This document shows positions 1 through 7,356 of a DNA stretch of 12,581 nucleotides, piece after piece (within the stretch, counting starts at the first letter, position 1; each line of letters opens with the position of its first letter). The translations under genes and the position numbers were made by a program. The notes below the pieces were generated by a model. It did not search any database. It was not told where the DNA came from and saw nothing but the letters and a program-made list of their open reading frames with translations. Source of the stretch: Porphyrobacter sp. (lineage in GTDB: Bacteria > Pseudomonadota > Alphaproteobacteria > Sphingomonadales > Sphingomonadaceae); NCBI GenBank assembly GCA_018991295.1, contig JAGKSZ010000175.1:1-12581 (forward strand). Reading direction: 5' to 3'.

Positions 1-1464
1 GGTATGGGCAATTGCGGGGTCGGCTTGGCCCCCGGCCGCCGCGCCGATCACGAGATGCTCATCAACGTCATGGAAGGCGTGGAGGACATCCCCGGCGTCG
101 TCATGACCGAAGGACTGCCCTGGGATTGGGAGACTTTTCCCGAATATCTTGAAACAGTTGCCGCCGGTAAGCGGGATATTGATGTCGCCGCCTACCTGCC
201 CCATTCGCCCCTGCGGGTCTATGCCATGGGTGAGCGCGGCGCGGCCCGCGAGGTGGCGAGAGGCGAGGATCTCGCGCTGATGCGCCGCCTTACCGCCGAA
301 GCGATGCGGGCCGGCGCGATCGGCTTTGCCACTTCGCGGCTCTCGATCCACAAGACCGCTGACGGGCAAGCGATCCCGACCTTCGATACCGACATTGCCG
401 AACTTGAAGCGATCACCCGCGGCATGGCCGATGCAGGGGCGGGGACCTTTCAGGTGGTGCTCGATGCCTTTGTCGGGTGGGACAAGGAATATGAGGTTAT
501 CGAAAGGGTTATCGCCGCAAGCGGGCGCCCGGCAACCTTCACCCTCGCCTCGGGCAATGATGCGCCGCCGCGCTGGCGCCGGGTGCTGGAGATGCTGGAG
601 CGCACCAATGCCAGCGGGGGCGTGGCCCATGCGCAGGTCATGCCGCGCCCGATTGGTCTGATCGCGGGGCTGGAGCTGACAGTGCATCCCTTCGTGCTGT
701 GCCCAAGCTGGGAAAAGATCGCGCACCTTTCGATCCCGGAACAGGTCGCGGCAATGCGCGATCCGGCCCTGCGCGCCGCGCTGATTTCCGAGGATTTCAC
801 CCCCGGCCATCCCTTCAACGAGCTGGCGCGCAACTGGCGCTGGCTGTTCCCGCTCGACAACCCGCCCGACTATGCCCCGCCCGCCCACATGAGCATGGCC
901 GGGCAGGCGGAGCTGCGCGGGTGCACCCCGCAGGAGGTCGCCTATGACCGGCTGCTGGAGACAGACGGGCGCGGGTTGTTCCTCGCCGCGCTTGGCAATT
1001 ACGAGAATGCCAGCCTCGCCAGCGCGCACGAAATGCTGCGCCACCCCTATTGCGTCCCCGGCCTGGGCGATGGCGGCGCGCATTACGGGGCGATCTGCGA
1101 TGCGAGCTATTCGACCTACCTGCTGACCGAATTCGTCCAGAAGGGCGGCCCGCTCAAGCTGGGGTTGGCAGAGGCGGTGCACATGCTGGGGGCCAAGGCG
1201 GCGCGGGCGGTGGGGTTTGCCGATCGGGGGACGCTGAAGGTCGGCGGCCGGGCTGACCTCAACGTGATCGACCTTGATGGCTTGCGCCTTCATCTGCCTG
1301 AAATCGTGCACGATCTGCCCGCAGGCGGGCGCCCCCCGCACCAGCGGGCGAGCGGCTATGAAGCGACCATTGTTGCCGGCGAGGTGATCCGCCGCTTTGA
1401 CGAAAGCACTGGGGCACGGCCCGGCAAGCTGGTGCGCGGGAGCGGATACCGGGCGGCGGCCTAG
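1..1464 (+). CDS. N-acyl-D-amino-acid deacylase-type amidohydrolase, 5' end missing
   Basis: This is the 3' part of a metal-dependent amidohydrolase of the D-aminoacylase/N-acyl-D-amino-acid deacylase group, which hydrolyses N-acyl-D-amino acids or similar amides in the cytoplasm. The frame is open from base 1 and begins inside the conserved GNCGVG motif; its Cys is a metal ligand in characterised D-aminoacylases. The early HxH metal motif, normally some tens of residues upstream, is outside the window, so the ATG at base 4 is internal. About 487 codons remain of a usual 550-580. Other family signatures are EGLPWDW near the start, YLPHSPLRVYAMG, GFATSR, the LGDGGAHYG loop (Asp codon 1069-1071, matching the catalytic Asp) and the terminal GTLKVGGRADLNVID strand. 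The exact substrate cannot be read from sequence. The TAG stop shares the CTAG at 1461-1464 with the stop of the convergent gene. Confidence 0.88.
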   Translation, partial: GMGNCGVGLAPGRRADHEMLINVMEGVEDIPGVVMTEGLPWDWETFPEYLETVAAGKRDIDVAAYLPHSPLRVYAMGERGAAREVARGEDLALMRRLTAEAMRAGAIGFATSRLSIHKTADGQAIPTFDTDIAELEAITRGMADAGAGTFQVVLDAFVGWDKEYEVIERVIAASGRPATFTLASGNDAPPRWRRVLEMLERTNASGGVAHAQVMPRPIGLIAGLELTVHPFVLCPSWEKIAHLSIPEQVAAMRDPALRAALISEDFTPGHPFNELARNWRWLFPLDNPPDYAPPAHMSMAGQAELRGCTPQEVAYDRLLETDGRGLFLAALGNYENASLASAHEMLRHPYCVPGLGDGGAHYGAICDASYSTYLLTEFVQKGGPLKLGLAEAVHMLGAKAARAVGFADRGTLKVGGRADLNVIDLDGLRLHLPEIVHDLPAGGRPPHQRASGYEATIVAGEVIRRFDESTGARPGKLVRGSGYRAAA

Positions 1465-3032
1465 CGCGGCGGCGCAGGAACGGCGGCGAACAGCAGCCCG
1501 CTGCCCGCGTCAGGCACGGCCACGAAGCCTTGCGGCGCGGGCGTGGCCTTATCGACCTCGCCCACGATCCAGATGTGGGTGAACACCCCCTTCGGCAGCC
1601 TGGCGAGCGAGGTCGAGAGGCGCGGGCGATTGGGTGAAGGGCGGCAATCCTCGCGGACCACCAGATGCGAGGGATCGCGCACGAAGGGCTCGGCAGCCGG
1701 AAAGCGCACGCGCATGGGGTTGACGCCGGGTTGCTGCCACTGGTCGTTCACGAAGGCGCTCTTGCGGGCCATCGCTGCACCGGCAAGGTGATCGAGCGGG
1801 GCAAGCGCCCAGCGCGTGCGGCACGGCTTGACCGAGAAGAACACCACGCGCGCACCGTCGGGCAGCTTGTCCACCGCAGGCAGGGCCGCCTGCACCTGCC
1901 GGTCCTGCGCACGGTATGCCATCGCGGTGGTTGTCATCCGCACGCCGAAGAAGGCGAGTGCCAGCAATCCCGCCACCAGCAGCGCGCGCGAACCATGCCG
2001 AAGCGGCCCCACCGTCAAGAGTGCAGTCGCCAGCGCATAGGGGGCAAGGCGCATATCGGCAAAGGCCGATCCGAACACCCGGAACGGCAGGGCCAGGAAG
2101 AAGATCAGGCACAGCAGTGCAGCAATGCCAAGGCCGCCATTGATCGGCACCTTGCGGCTTGCCAGCATCCAGCCGAGCAGCGCCGTGATCGCTGCTAGCG
2201 AGGCCAGGTCGAAATCGCGCCAATAGGTGCGCAGGGGCGAAATCGCCCAGTTGAACTTGAACTGCCACGCCCAGCCCGACATCGCCGCGCCCGAGCTTTC
2301 CGCCCGCCAGATCACCATCGGCACCACCGGCAACAACAGCGGCCAGCACGCGGCGAGAATTTTCAGCACCGCGCGCAGCGGGTGCATCCGCGCCGCCCAT
2401 ACCTCGGCCAGCATTGTCGATCCGACGAGCAACCCGAGGAAGGCCCAGCCATAGGTGTGTGCCACCCAGATGGCTGCGCCTGCCGCGCCCAGCCACAGCA
2501 GCGCCAGCCCTTCGCGCCCGCTGCGCCGTAGTTTCAGCCATGCAGCGTAGGCCAGCAGCGCCAGCGCCATGCTGAGCGTGTAATTGATGAAGCCGTAGTT
2601 GAACGGGAAGCCGTAAAGAAACGGGATCGCCGCCAGCGCAAAGGGCGTCACCCGGCCATGCACGGCGCGGCTGACCGCAATAAGCCCGAGCGCGCCGAGC
2701 AGCTGGGTGAGGATCACCGTGGCCCGCACCGCACCTTCCACTCCCAGCAGCGGATGCAGCAATTGCACCAGCAGATCGCCGCCAAGGTTGCCGATCAGTT
2801 TCCACTCGAAAGTGAAATATGGTTGCAATCCGGGGCGCTGTGCCAACTCGGTCTGCACGGCATAGCGGCCAAGGTGGCCGTAAAGGTCGGTCAGCGGGGC
2901 AATCCCCACCACCAGCAGCGGGGCGAGCGCGGCAAGGCAACCCAGCACCAGCACCGGCCAGCGGTCGAGCCATTCGAAGGCATAGCGCACGCCGCCGATC
3001 GGCGCGGGCCGGGGGGTGGATGTGATGGTCAT
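1461..3032 (-). CDS. Large multi-spanning membrane protein, GT-C glycosyltransferase-like
   Basis: The 523-residue protein is integral to the inner membrane. It has about ten or eleven hydrophobic spans (clear ones near residues 27-46, 104-122, 150-167, 174-213, 223-242, 275-291, 299-317 and 349-366) followed by a soluble C-terminal domain from about residue 380. After the first span is a loop with LTDLYGHLGRY (Asp49, His53, Arg56), placed like the acidic first-loop motif of GT-C glycosyltransferases that use lipid-phosphate sugar donors. I do not recognise a named family, so this role is inferred from topology, the acidic loop and the neighbours. It is the last gene of the glycosyltransferase operon. 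Its ATG (3030-3032) overlaps the TGA of the GtrA-like gene as ATGA, so translation is probably coupled. A GtrA-delivered lipid-linked sugar would be a logical donor. It could instead be an uncharacterised polymer or transport component. Confidence 0.8.
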   Translation of the reverse strand: MTITSTPRPAPIGGVRYAFEWLDRWPVLVLGCLAALAPLLVVGIAPLTDLYGHLGRYAVQTELAQRPGLQPYFTFEWKLIGNLGGDLLVQLLHPLLGVEGAVRATVILTQLLGALGLIAVSRAVHGRVTPFALAAIPFLYGFPFNYGFINYTLSMALALLAYAAWLKLRRSGREGLALLWLGAAGAAIWVAHTYGWAFLGLLVGSTMLAEVWAARMHPLRAVLKILAACWPLLLPVVPMVIWRAESSGAAMSGWAWQFKFNWAISPLRTYWRDFDLASLAAITALLGWMLASRKVPINGGLGIAALLCLIFFLALPFRVFGSAFADMRLAPYALATALLTVGPLRHGSRALLVAGLLALAFFGVRMTTTAMAYRAQDRQVQAALPAVDKLPDGARVVFFSVKPCRTRWALAPLDHLAGAAMARKSAFVNDQWQQPGVNPMRVRFPAAEPFVRDPSHLVVREDCRPSPNRPRLSTSLARLPKGVFTHIWIVGEVDKATPAPQGFVAVPDAGSGLLFAAVPAPPR

Positions 3033-3412
3033 TCGGATGCTGCGGGCCTGAAGACGACGAATTGCGAAAGCAGGAAGAAAATCACCACATAGGCGCCAAT
3101 CGCCGGCAGCTGCGCCAGCGCGCTGTCCTTGCCCAGCACCCCTTGCGCGGCAAACAGCACGGCAAGGTTGACCCCGTAGGCAAGCGCAAAGGCGGCGAGG
3201 AATTTGGCGACCTCACGCCCCTTGACTGCCCCGGTCACGCCAAACACGAAGCGGCGGTTGAGCGTGAAGGACAGGACCAGCCCAACGCCAAACCCGGCGG
3301 CGTTGGCCACCACCCCGTCAAGGCCGGCCCAAAGGCCGCCGAAGATCACCGCCCAGCCCACTGCCGAATTGGCAAGGCCGGTCAGCCCGAAACGCAGCAG
3401 GCGCGCAAGCAT
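3029..3412 (-). CDS. GtrA-like small membrane protein (putative polyprenyl-phosphate-sugar flippase)
   Basis: The protein has 127 residues and four predicted membrane spans (about 5-27, 34-51, 70-90, 100-121), which is the size and topology of the GtrA/DPMS1 family. The family signature is visible after span two as SFTLNRRFVF, residues 48-57. GtrA proteins are thought to help move undecaprenyl-phosphate-linked sugars across the inner membrane and are typically encoded beside a GtrB-type GT2 enzyme, as here. The ATG (3410-3412) follows the methyltransferase stop by 14 bases, and GAGG overlapping that stop can serve as a distal ribosome site. The TGA overlaps the start of the next gene by 4 bases. 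The assignment to the family is good; the sugar carried is unknown. Confidence 0.87.
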   Translation of the reverse strand: MLARLLRFGLTGLANSAVGWAVIFGGLWAGLDGVVANAAGFGVGLVLSFTLNRRFVFGVTGAVKGREVAKFLAAFALAYGVNLAVLFAAQGVLGKDSALAQLPAIGAYVVIFFLLSQFVVFRPAASE

Positions 3413-3426
3413 CGGTGCAGGAGTCC

Positions 3427-4116
3427 TCAGCGCGCAACGAGGCGGTATTGCGCACCCAGCGGCAGCCAGCCCAGCCCCCGCTCAAGCGGGCGCAGCGGCG
3501 CAGCGAAGGCCGGGAAGAACAAGGTCCACTTGAGGTCCACATCGGCAAAGCCCGCAAGCCGGAAGCGGCGGCGCATTTCCGGCGCGCTGATCAGCACCGC
3601 ATTGGCATCGAAGGGGCAGGTGGCCACGGCGTGCCGGGTGAGCGGGTTCCACGGGTTATGCTCGAACAGGATGAAGCGGCCCTTGGGGCTCAGCGTCCGG
3701 CGGATTTCGGAAAGCAGCCGGATGTGGTCGGCTTCGGGGATGTGGTGGAACACGCAGGCGGTGAAGATCAGATCGAAACTGGCGTCCTCAAACGGCAGGG
3801 TCTGCCCGTCATAGCAGACGGTCTCCAGCGGGCGGATCGCCCGTGCGGCGCAGTGCGTGAGCGAACGCGAGGAAACATCGAGCGCGGTCAGCGCCGCATC
3901 CGGGAAGGCGCGCTGAAGATGAGCGACGCTATTGCCCCGCCCCGCACCGAAATCCATGATCCGCTGCGGCGCCGCGCCTGCGGCCGCCATCACCCGCGCC
4001 GCTTCGACCGCCTTGTATTGGGCGAAGAACTCCGGGTCCTCGCCGCTCAGCTTGACCGATTGCGCGTGCTGCGCGTCATATTCGTCAACGTAAGCGTCGA
4101 ATTCAGCCTGCGACAC
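3427..4116 (-). CDS. Class I SAM-dependent methyltransferase
   Basis: This predicted cytoplasmic methyltransferase has 229 residues and a Rossmann-type SAM fold. Motif I is DFGAGRGN (residues 55-62), Asp80 ends strand 2 (LTALD), motif IV lies in DASFDLIFTACVFHH (111-125), and the post-motif segment is LSPKGRFILFEHNPWNPLTRH (142-162), typical of the Methyltransf_11/25 group. The start is GTG at 4114-4116, giving MSQAEFDAYVDEYD. A GAGG site (4123-4126) lies 6 bases upstream, and the frame further upstream encodes arginine/serine-rich text lying over the preceding gene. The gene overlaps the end of the GT2 gene by 14 bases. Its operon partners suggest it methylates a glycan, lipid carrier or polymer intermediate, but the substrate cannot be deduced. 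Confidence 0.88.
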   Translation of the reverse strand: MSQAEFDAYVDEYDAQHAQSVKLSGEDPEFFAQYKAVEAARVMAAAGAAPQRIMDFGAGRGNSVAHLQRAFPDAALTALDVSSRSLTHCAARAIRPLETVCYDGQTLPFEDASFDLIFTACVFHHIPEADHIRLLSEIRRTLSPKGRFILFEHNPWNPLTRHAVATCPFDANAVLISAPEMRRRFRLAGFADVDLKWTLFFPAFAAPLRPLERGLGWLPLGAQYRLVAR

Positions 4117-5134
4117 GGATGCCCTCGCTGACCTTGCTTTCGGAGACAGATGCCGCCTCAGGCTCTTCGTTGGCAGCGATCGGGTGGCGGCGCACTTCGG
4201 AGATGATGAACAGCGGGCGGGCCTTGCCCTCCATGTACATCCGGCCAAGGTATTCACCGAAAACGCCCAGCACCAGCAGCTGCACGCTGCCCAGGATCAG
4301 CGTGAGCGCGGCAAGGCTTGCCCAGCCCTGCACCGCACCGCCCTGCATCCATGCCCATACCACCCACACCAGCGATGCCAGGCCAGCCAGGCCGAACAGC
4401 ATCCCCAGATGCGAGGCAAAGCGCAGCGGCACGACCGAAAAGCTGGTGATCGCATCCACCGCCAGCGCGATCATCTTGCGCAAAGGATAGTTCGTCTCCC
4501 CCGCAAAGCGCGCATCGCGTTCATAGGGGAAGGCGGTCTGGTTGAAGCCGATGTAGCTGACGAGGCCGCGGATGAAGCGATACCGCTCGGGCATGGCGTT
4601 CAGCTGATCGACCACGCGGCGGGTCATCAGGCGGAAATCGCCGGTATCGCGCGGGATGTGGGTATCGACCATGCTCGCCAGCGTGCGATAGAACAGCGCA
4701 GCGGTGCCGCGCTTGAAAGCGGTTTCGCCGTGGCGCTTGACCCGCTGGCCATAGACCACGTCATAGCCTTCGCGCACCCGCTCCAGCATCGGCCCAAGCA
4801 GTTCGGGCGGATCCTGAAGATCGGCATCAAGCACGAAAATCAGCTCCCCGCGCACATGATTGAGCCCTGCGGTCAGCGCCAGTTGGTGCCCGTGATTGCG
4901 CGACAGGTTGATGGCGACGATGCGCGGATCATGATCGGCATGGCGGCAGATCGCGTTCCAGCTGCCGTCCTTCGAGCCATCATTGATGAGGATCAGCTCG
5001 TAGCGTTCACCGAAAATGGCATGGGAGGCCTTGGTAACGCGGTCGATCAGCGCATCGAGCCCGGCCTCCTCGTTATAGACCGGGATGACGACCGAGAGCT
5101 CGATAGAGCCGGGAAGATGAAGCGGAAGCTGCAA
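4103..5134 (-). CDS. GT2 family glycosyltransferase, GtrB/polyprenyl-phosphate type
   Basis: The 343-residue protein has an N-terminal GT-A domain and a C-terminal pair of membrane spans (about 233-260 and 272-296). Signatures are SVVIPVYNEE (14-23), INDGSKDGS (50-58), the DAD metal-binding motif in VLDADLQDPP (101-110), and VFGEYLGRMYMEGKARPLFI after the last span, all typical of GtrB/DPM1-like enzymes. These transfer a sugar from a nucleotide donor to polyprenyl phosphate at the cytoplasmic face of the membrane. The start is TTG at 5132-5134: a perfect AGGAGG (5144-5149) lies 9 bases upstream and no ATG or GTG precedes the first conserved strand. An upstream extension to 5197 would add residues with no family match. 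It is the first gene of a four-gene operon, and its product is probably flipped by the GtrA-like protein two genes on. Confidence 0.92.
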   Translation of the reverse strand: MQLPLHLPGSIELSVVIPVYNEEAGLDALIDRVTKASHAIFGERYELILINDGSKDGSWNAICRHADHDPRIVAINLSRNHGHQLALTAGLNHVRGELIFVLDADLQDPPELLGPMLERVREGYDVVYGQRVKRHGETAFKRGTAALFYRTLASMVDTHIPRDTGDFRLMTRRVVDQLNAMPERYRFIRGLVSYIGFNQTAFPYERDARFAGETNYPLRKMIALAVDAITSFSVVPLRFASHLGMLFGLAGLASLVWVVWAWMQGGAVQGWASLAALTLILGSVQLLVLGVFGEYLGRMYMEGKARPLFIISEVRRHPIAANEEPEAASVSESKVSEGIRVAG

Positions 5135-5422
5135 GTGATCAGTCCTCCTGAAGCTGCGAGAGAAGACGCCAACACACGGAAATGACCAGTCGCGCACTCC
5201 GGCGAATCATCCCGGACCTGCCCCTGCGCGAAGGGCTTTTCGCCTCATGGTTTCCTGAGAGGGAGGGAGGCCGTGGGAGCGCATTGAACGATCTTTGCCC
5301 CGGGGGCAACCATTTTGGCCCTATTGCGGCCACATTTCGCCACCTTTGCGGCTCGCAAGACGCAGCGAAGCGCCCCGCAAAAGACGTGCTGCCCCGCGAG
5401 TAGTGCGCCATAATAATGAAGG
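5135..5422. other. Intergenic region between the tRNA-Cys gene and the GT2 operon
   Basis: These 288 bases hold no convincing gene. They should contain the tRNA-Cys 3' flank and the promoter of the GT2 operon, but I see no clear -35/-10 pair and no hairpin followed by a T-run in the minus direction. A short inverted repeat, TTGCCCC-G-GGGGCAA at 5295-5309, is present; its loop is too short to be a textbook hairpin. Confidence 0.5.
5144..5149 (-). promoter_or_regulatory. Shine-Dalgarno site fixing the TTG start of the GT2 gene
   Basis: On the minus strand this is a perfect AGGAGG, 9 bases before the TTG at 5132-5134. No ATG or GTG lies at a suitable distance in the frame, so this site decides the unusual start. 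Confidence 0.8.
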
Positions 5423-5496
5423 TGGAGGCCCGAGCCGGAATCGAACCGGCGTGCAAGGATTTGCAGTCCTCTGCGTAACCACTCCGCCATCGGGCC
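5423..5496 (-). tRNA. trnC: tRNA-Cys (anticodon GCA)
   Basis: The minus strand folds as a full cloverleaf. The 7-bp acceptor stem is GGCCCGA with TCGGGCC (5490-5496 and 5427-5433). The anticodon stem GAGGA/TCCTT holds the 7-base loop CTGCAAA with anticodon GCA at 5462-5464, and the T-arm contains GGTTCGATTCC. The discriminator base is U (5426), the usual cysteine identity base. The 3' CCA is encoded (5423-5425). The gene stands alone in front of the glycosyltransferase operon and I see no duplicated 3' end that would mark an integration site. Confidence 0.97.
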
Positions 5497-5634
5497 GAGC
5501 CTTCCGGCCCAAATGGCCCGGACGGAAGCGGCGCACTAGCGATTCGGCGGGACAAAGGCAATGTGTCTTTGTGCACCGCGTCCTTCCCTTACGTCAGTAT
5601 GGACGCAGCGCGCCAGGCGCGGCAAAGCACCGGC

Positions 5635-6414
5635 ATGACCATTGCCAGCCTGCTTGAACCCATTACCGGCCAGCCCGGCGCTGCCCGCCTGACCCATGCC
5701 GCCGACTGGATGCAGGGGCGCACGCTTTATGGCGGGGCCTCGGCGCTGGGTGCCTATACGATGGCGGTGCGTGCCTTCCCCGGCCTGCCGCCCCTGCGCG
5801 CCGGGCAGGTGGCGTTTGTCGCACCTGTTGGCGAGGCAATCGAACTGCGCGCAGACATCGTCCGGCAGGGCCGCAACGTCACACAGGTGCGCAGCGAAAT
5901 CCTGTCCGAGGGCCGCGTTGCCCTGTCTGCCTTCTGGCTGTTCGGTGAGGGGCGCGAGGCCAATGCCGTCCACCCCTCTGCCCTCCCCGAAGACTGGCCC
6001 GGCCCGCCCGAGGATAACGCCGAGGTCACCCATGGATTTGCCCCCGCTTTCGTCGCGAAGAACTTTGCGCTGCGCCATGGCCAGACCAAAGGCACAGAGC
6101 GCGGCGCAACCGTGCGGCGCTGGGCGCGGCTGATCGAGGCGCACGACCTCGATCCCATCTCCACGCTGGTGCTGATGGGTGACGTCATGCCGCCCGGCGC
6201 CATGCGGGCGATGCAACGGCAGGGGCCGATCAGTTCGATCAACTGGTCGTTCAATGTGCTCAACCCGGAAAGCCGTTCGCGCGATGGCTGGTATCTGGCC
6301 GAAAACGCCAGCCAGCACGCAGATAGCGGCTATTCTTCGGAACGCCTCAGGATGTGGGACGCGGACGGGCGGCAAGTGCTCGACGGGATGCAGTGCGTCG
6401 CCGTTTTTGGCTGA
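5635..6414 (+). CDS. Acyl-CoA thioesterase-like double-hotdog protein
   Basis: The 259-residue protein has the layout of the TesB-like/4HBT_3 thioesterase superfamily. An N-terminal hotdog half contains DWMQGRTLYGGASALGAY (24-41) and a beta-rich VRSEILSEGRVALSAFWLFG (85-104). A second half ends with INWSFNVLNPE, GWYLAENASQHADSGYSSERLRMWD and LDGMQCVAVFG. Such proteins hydrolyse acyl-CoA esters in the cytoplasm; the acyl chain is not predictable. The start is uncertain. ATG at 5635 gives the N terminus best matching the family (MTIASLLEPITG), but no strong ribosome site precedes it. In-frame ATGs at 5599 and 5563 are possible, the latter behind a weak GGGACAAAGG. It converges on the crotonase gene, 44 bases apart, and both act on acyl-CoA substrates, so a shared fatty-acid role is plausible but unproven. 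Confidence 0.82.
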   Translation: MTIASLLEPITGQPGAARLTHAADWMQGRTLYGGASALGAYTMAVRAFPGLPPLRAGQVAFVAPVGEAIELRADIVRQGRNVTQVRSEILSEGRVALSAFWLFGEGREANAVHPSALPEDWPGPPEDNAEVTHGFAPAFVAKNFALRHGQTKGTERGATVRRWARLIEAHDLDPISTLVLMGDVMPPGAMRAMQRQGPISSINWSFNVLNPESRSRDGWYLAENASQHADSGYSSERLRMWDADGRQVLDGMQCVAVFG

Positions 6415-6458
6415 ACTGATCAGCCGGGCGCCGGTGTTCGGCTAAGCCGGAGCGGATC

Positions 6459-7277
6459 TCACACGTCTTCGAAGTTGGGTTTGCGGCGCTCCATTTCGGC
6501 CATCACCGCCTCCACCTGATTGCGGGTTCGCATGATGGCGTGCTGTTCGATGCTTTCCTCCATCAGGATCGCGTCGGTCTCCTGCTCATACATACCGGCC
6601 TGAAGGCGCTTGGCGGCGCGGATCGCATGGGGGTTCTTGAGCGCAATGGTGCGGGCCAGCGCCAAGGCGCGCTCACGCGGGTTCTCGTCGACATAGGTCG
6701 CAAGCCCCAGTGAATGGGCCTCGGTCCCGGTGAATTCGCGGTTGGTGTAGATCAGCTCGCGCAGGACATCATCGCGCACCAGACCGCGCCACAGCGCATA
6801 ACCGCCCATGTCCGGAACAAGGCCCCACTTCATCTCCATGATCGCAAGGCGTGTTTCCGGGTGGACAATGCGGATATCCGCGCCGCTGGCGATCTGGAGC
6901 CCGCCGCCAAAACACACGCCGTGCACCGCGGCGATCACCGGAACCGGCAGCTTGCGCCACTGCATCGCCACCTGTTGCGGGCGGTTGGCGTTGCCATGGG
7001 TCCGCTCGGTCAGGCCCGGTTCGTCCTCGGCGGGCTTGCGCGAAAAATTCGAAAGATCGAGCCCCGCGCAGAACGCCCGGCCCTCTCCCGAAAGCACGAC
7101 CGCACGCACGCCCTTCATCCGCTGGAGCGCGTGGCCTGCCTCGATGATGCGTTCGAACATCTCGTGATCGAGCGCGTTCATCTTGTCGGCGCGCACAAAG
7201 CGAACTTCCGCAACGCCGTCCTCGCTCAGGTCGATGGCGACGCGATCATTGGCGATGGTGGTTGCAACAGCAGACAT
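6459..7277 (-). CDS. Enoyl-CoA hydratase/isomerase (crotonase) family protein
   Basis: The 272-residue protein has the crotonase fold. The first oxyanion-hole segment is RAFCAGLDLS (67-76), the second is HGVCFGGGLQIASGADIRI (119-137), and LAIMEMKWGLVPDMGG (144-159) carries the active-site region. The usual second catalytic Glu is kept (Glu148), but the position of the first holds Gln128. Asp156 sits where delta3,5-delta2,4-dienoyl-CoA isomerases carry an Asp, so isomerase-type chemistry is more likely than standard hydration. The start is ATG at 7275-7277 with GAGG about 12 bases upstream. An open frame continues upstream to 7409, but that stretch lies over the end of the preceding gene and encodes no family sequence. 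The gene follows the winged-helix gene by 79 bases and may be cotranscribed or have its own promoter. Confidence 0.88.
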   Translation of the reverse strand: MSAVATTIANDRVAIDLSEDGVAEVRFVRADKMNALDHEMFERIIEAGHALQRMKGVRAVVLSGEGRAFCAGLDLSNFSRKPAEDEPGLTERTHGNANRPQQVAMQWRKLPVPVIAAVHGVCFGGGLQIASGADIRIVHPETRLAIMEMKWGLVPDMGGYALWRGLVRDDVLRELIYTNREFTGTEAHSLGLATYVDENPRERALALARTIALKNPHAIRAAKRLQAGMYEQETDAILMEESIEQHAIMRTRNQVEAVMAEMERRKPNFEDV

Positions 7278-7356
7278 GGCAAGCGGATCCCTCGCTTCGA
7301 AAATTACCGCACAGGTTTGGCCGAACGCCTGCGTGCTGTCCAGTGCCGGGCTGGGC

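Noticed and set aside
1549..2973. Open frame of 474 codons on the minus strand in another frame of the GT-C-like gene
   Set aside because: It is Arg/Ala/Gly-rich with no membrane spans and no motif, while the alternative frame is a coherent multi-span protein coupled to the GtrA gene.
4117..4257. N-terminal extension of the methyltransferase
   Set aside because: It lies over the GT2 coding sequence, reads as Arg/Ser-rich text and lacks a ribosome site, whereas GTG at 4116 has GAGG at the right distance.
4184..5185. Long open frame of 333 codons on the + strand opposite the GT2 gene
   Set aside because: It has no family signature and is rich in Arg, His and Gln, as expected for an antisense shadow of a GC-rich gene; the minus-strand frame has clear GT2 motifs.
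5295..5309. Inverted repeat TTGCCCC-G-GGGGCAA as a terminator of tRNA-Cys
   Set aside because: The loop is only one to three bases and no T-run follows in the minus direction; it is also over 110 bases from the tRNA end.
6415..6458. GC-rich spacer between the convergent thioesterase and crotonase genes as a bidirectional terminator
   Set aside because: Short complementary pieces (AGCCG/CGGCT) can pair but there is no T-run on either side, so I do not call a terminator.
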